Assembly (NCBI GenBank): GCA_937930625.1
Contig: CALHBW010000411.1
Coordinates: 1-5,689, forward strand
Direction of reading: 5' to 3'
Origin: an uncultured Saprospiraceae bacterium
GTDB lineage: Bacteria; Bacteroidota; Bacteroidia; Chitinophagales; Saprospiraceae
Length of the DNA: 5,689 nucleotides
This document shows positions 5,123-5,689 of the stretch, piece after piece. Position numbers and translations under genes: made by a program. Each line of letters opens with the position of its first letter. Positions within the stretch are counted from its first letter, which is position 1. The notes under the pieces are model-generated. The model saw nothing but the letters and a program-made list of their open reading frames with translations, had not been told where the DNA came from and made no database searches.

Positions 5123-5689
5123 ATGTATCTGACTTTCGACACCGAGACCACCGGATTACCCACCAAATGGAAAGCCCCCGTGACAGATGTAAATAACTGG
5201 CCCCGCATGGTACAAGTCGCCTGGCTCAACCATGACAACGAGGGCAATCTCATCAACAAACACAGCCACATCATTAAGCCCGAAGGCTATCGTATTCCCA
5301 GTGGTGCAGCGCGCGTACACGGCATCACCACCGAACGCGCAATGGCAGAAGGGGAAGACTTAGCCGAAATCCTCCAAATCTTCGCCAATGATGTTGCCAA
5401 AGCCGATGCCCTCATCGCACACAATATGAGTTTCGACGAAAAAATCATCGGCGCAGAACTCATCCGCAAATCCATCAACCACCAACTCTTCGATAAGGAA
5501 CGTCTCTGCACCAAACTGCTCTCCACCGACTATTGCGCTATTCCCAACCGCTACGGTTATAAGTGGCCCACCCTCACCGAGCTGCACGTCAAACTCTTCG
5601 GCGAGGAATTTGGCGATGCCCACGATGCCTTTGCTGATGCAGAGGCTGCGGCGCGGTGCTTTTTTGAGTTGCAGCGGCTTGGGGTGATT
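5123..5689 (+). CDS. DEDDh 3'-5' exonuclease, DnaQ/DNA polymerase III epsilon-like (3' end outside window)
   Basis: A frame beginning MYLTFDTETTGLP stays open for 189 codons to the right edge. All three exonuclease motifs of the DEDDh family are visible. Motif I is Asp6 and Glu8 in FDTETTG, motif II is Asp105 in AHNMSFDEKII, and motif III is His167 and Asp172 in HDAFADAEA with the usual H-x4-D spacing. Such enzymes remove nucleotides from 3' ends using two metal ions, in proofreading, repair or RNA turnover. With the metal ligands all present by residue 172, most of the nuclease domain is seen and only the C-terminus is missing. Known epsilon-type proteins may carry further domains after this point, so whether it is the polymerase subunit or a stand-alone nuclease cannot be decided. 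The DNA is visibly richer in G and C, with many C-ending codons, than the two DUF3857 genes. Overlapping minus-strand frames are shadows of it. Confidence 0.92.
   Translation, partial: MYLTFDTETTGLPTKWKAPVTDVNNWPRMVQVAWLNHDNEGNLINKHSHIIKPEGYRIPSGAARVHGITTERAMAEGEDLAEILQIFANDVAKADALIAHNMSFDEKIIGAELIRKSINHQLFDKERLCTKLLSTDYCAIPNRYGYKWPTLTELHVKLFGEEFGDAHDAFADAEAAARCFFELQRLGVI

Overview
The window looks like chromosomal DNA of a member of the Bacteroidota. The evidence is two tandem DUF3857/transglutaminase-like exported proteins of a type common in that phylum, AT-rich translation starts without Shine-Dalgarno sequences, and a promoter before the last gene that matches the Bacteroidota pattern (TTTG, 20-base spacer, TAnnTTTG). 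All four supported genes are on the + strand, and the first and last are cut by the window edges.

Layout. Bases 1-403 hold the C-terminal (beta-subunit) part of an isoaspartyl peptidase/L-asparaginase of the Ntn-hydrolase type; the window opens at or right after its nucleophilic threonine. Bases 404-735 are an AT-rich spacer without a gene. Bases 736-2688 encode an exported DUF3857 protein whose transglutaminase-like domain has Ser in place of the catalytic Cys. Bases 2689-3018 are a composite repeat region. Bases 3019-4977 encode a second exported DUF3857 protein with the Cys present. Bases 4978-5122 hold a promoter, a leader stem-loop and a short hexamer repeat. From 5123 to the right edge runs a DEDDh 3'-5' exonuclease (DnaQ/epsilon type).

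The most distinctive part is the junction between the two DUF3857 genes. A 233-bp AT-rich element (2740-2972) has 23-bp perfect terminal inverted repeats, an 8-bp target duplication (ACTACGAA) and a central 34-bp perfect palindrome, and encodes no transposase: a MITE-like element. It sits in the loop of an older inverted repeat made of degenerate 7-bp units (CTATSRA type). The right arm of that tract continues into the second DUF3857 gene and encodes the start region and n-region of its signal peptide, so the true start is ambiguous and the open frame reaches back into the element's terminal repeat.

Functionally, the two DUF3857 proteins are probably paralogues acting outside the cytoplasm, in the periplasm or at the cell surface; their substrates are unknown. 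The flanking asparaginase and exonuclease have no evident link to them. I see no defence system, CRISPR array, tRNA or rRNA. The novelty here lies in repeat and mobile-element architecture rather than in a new multi-gene system.
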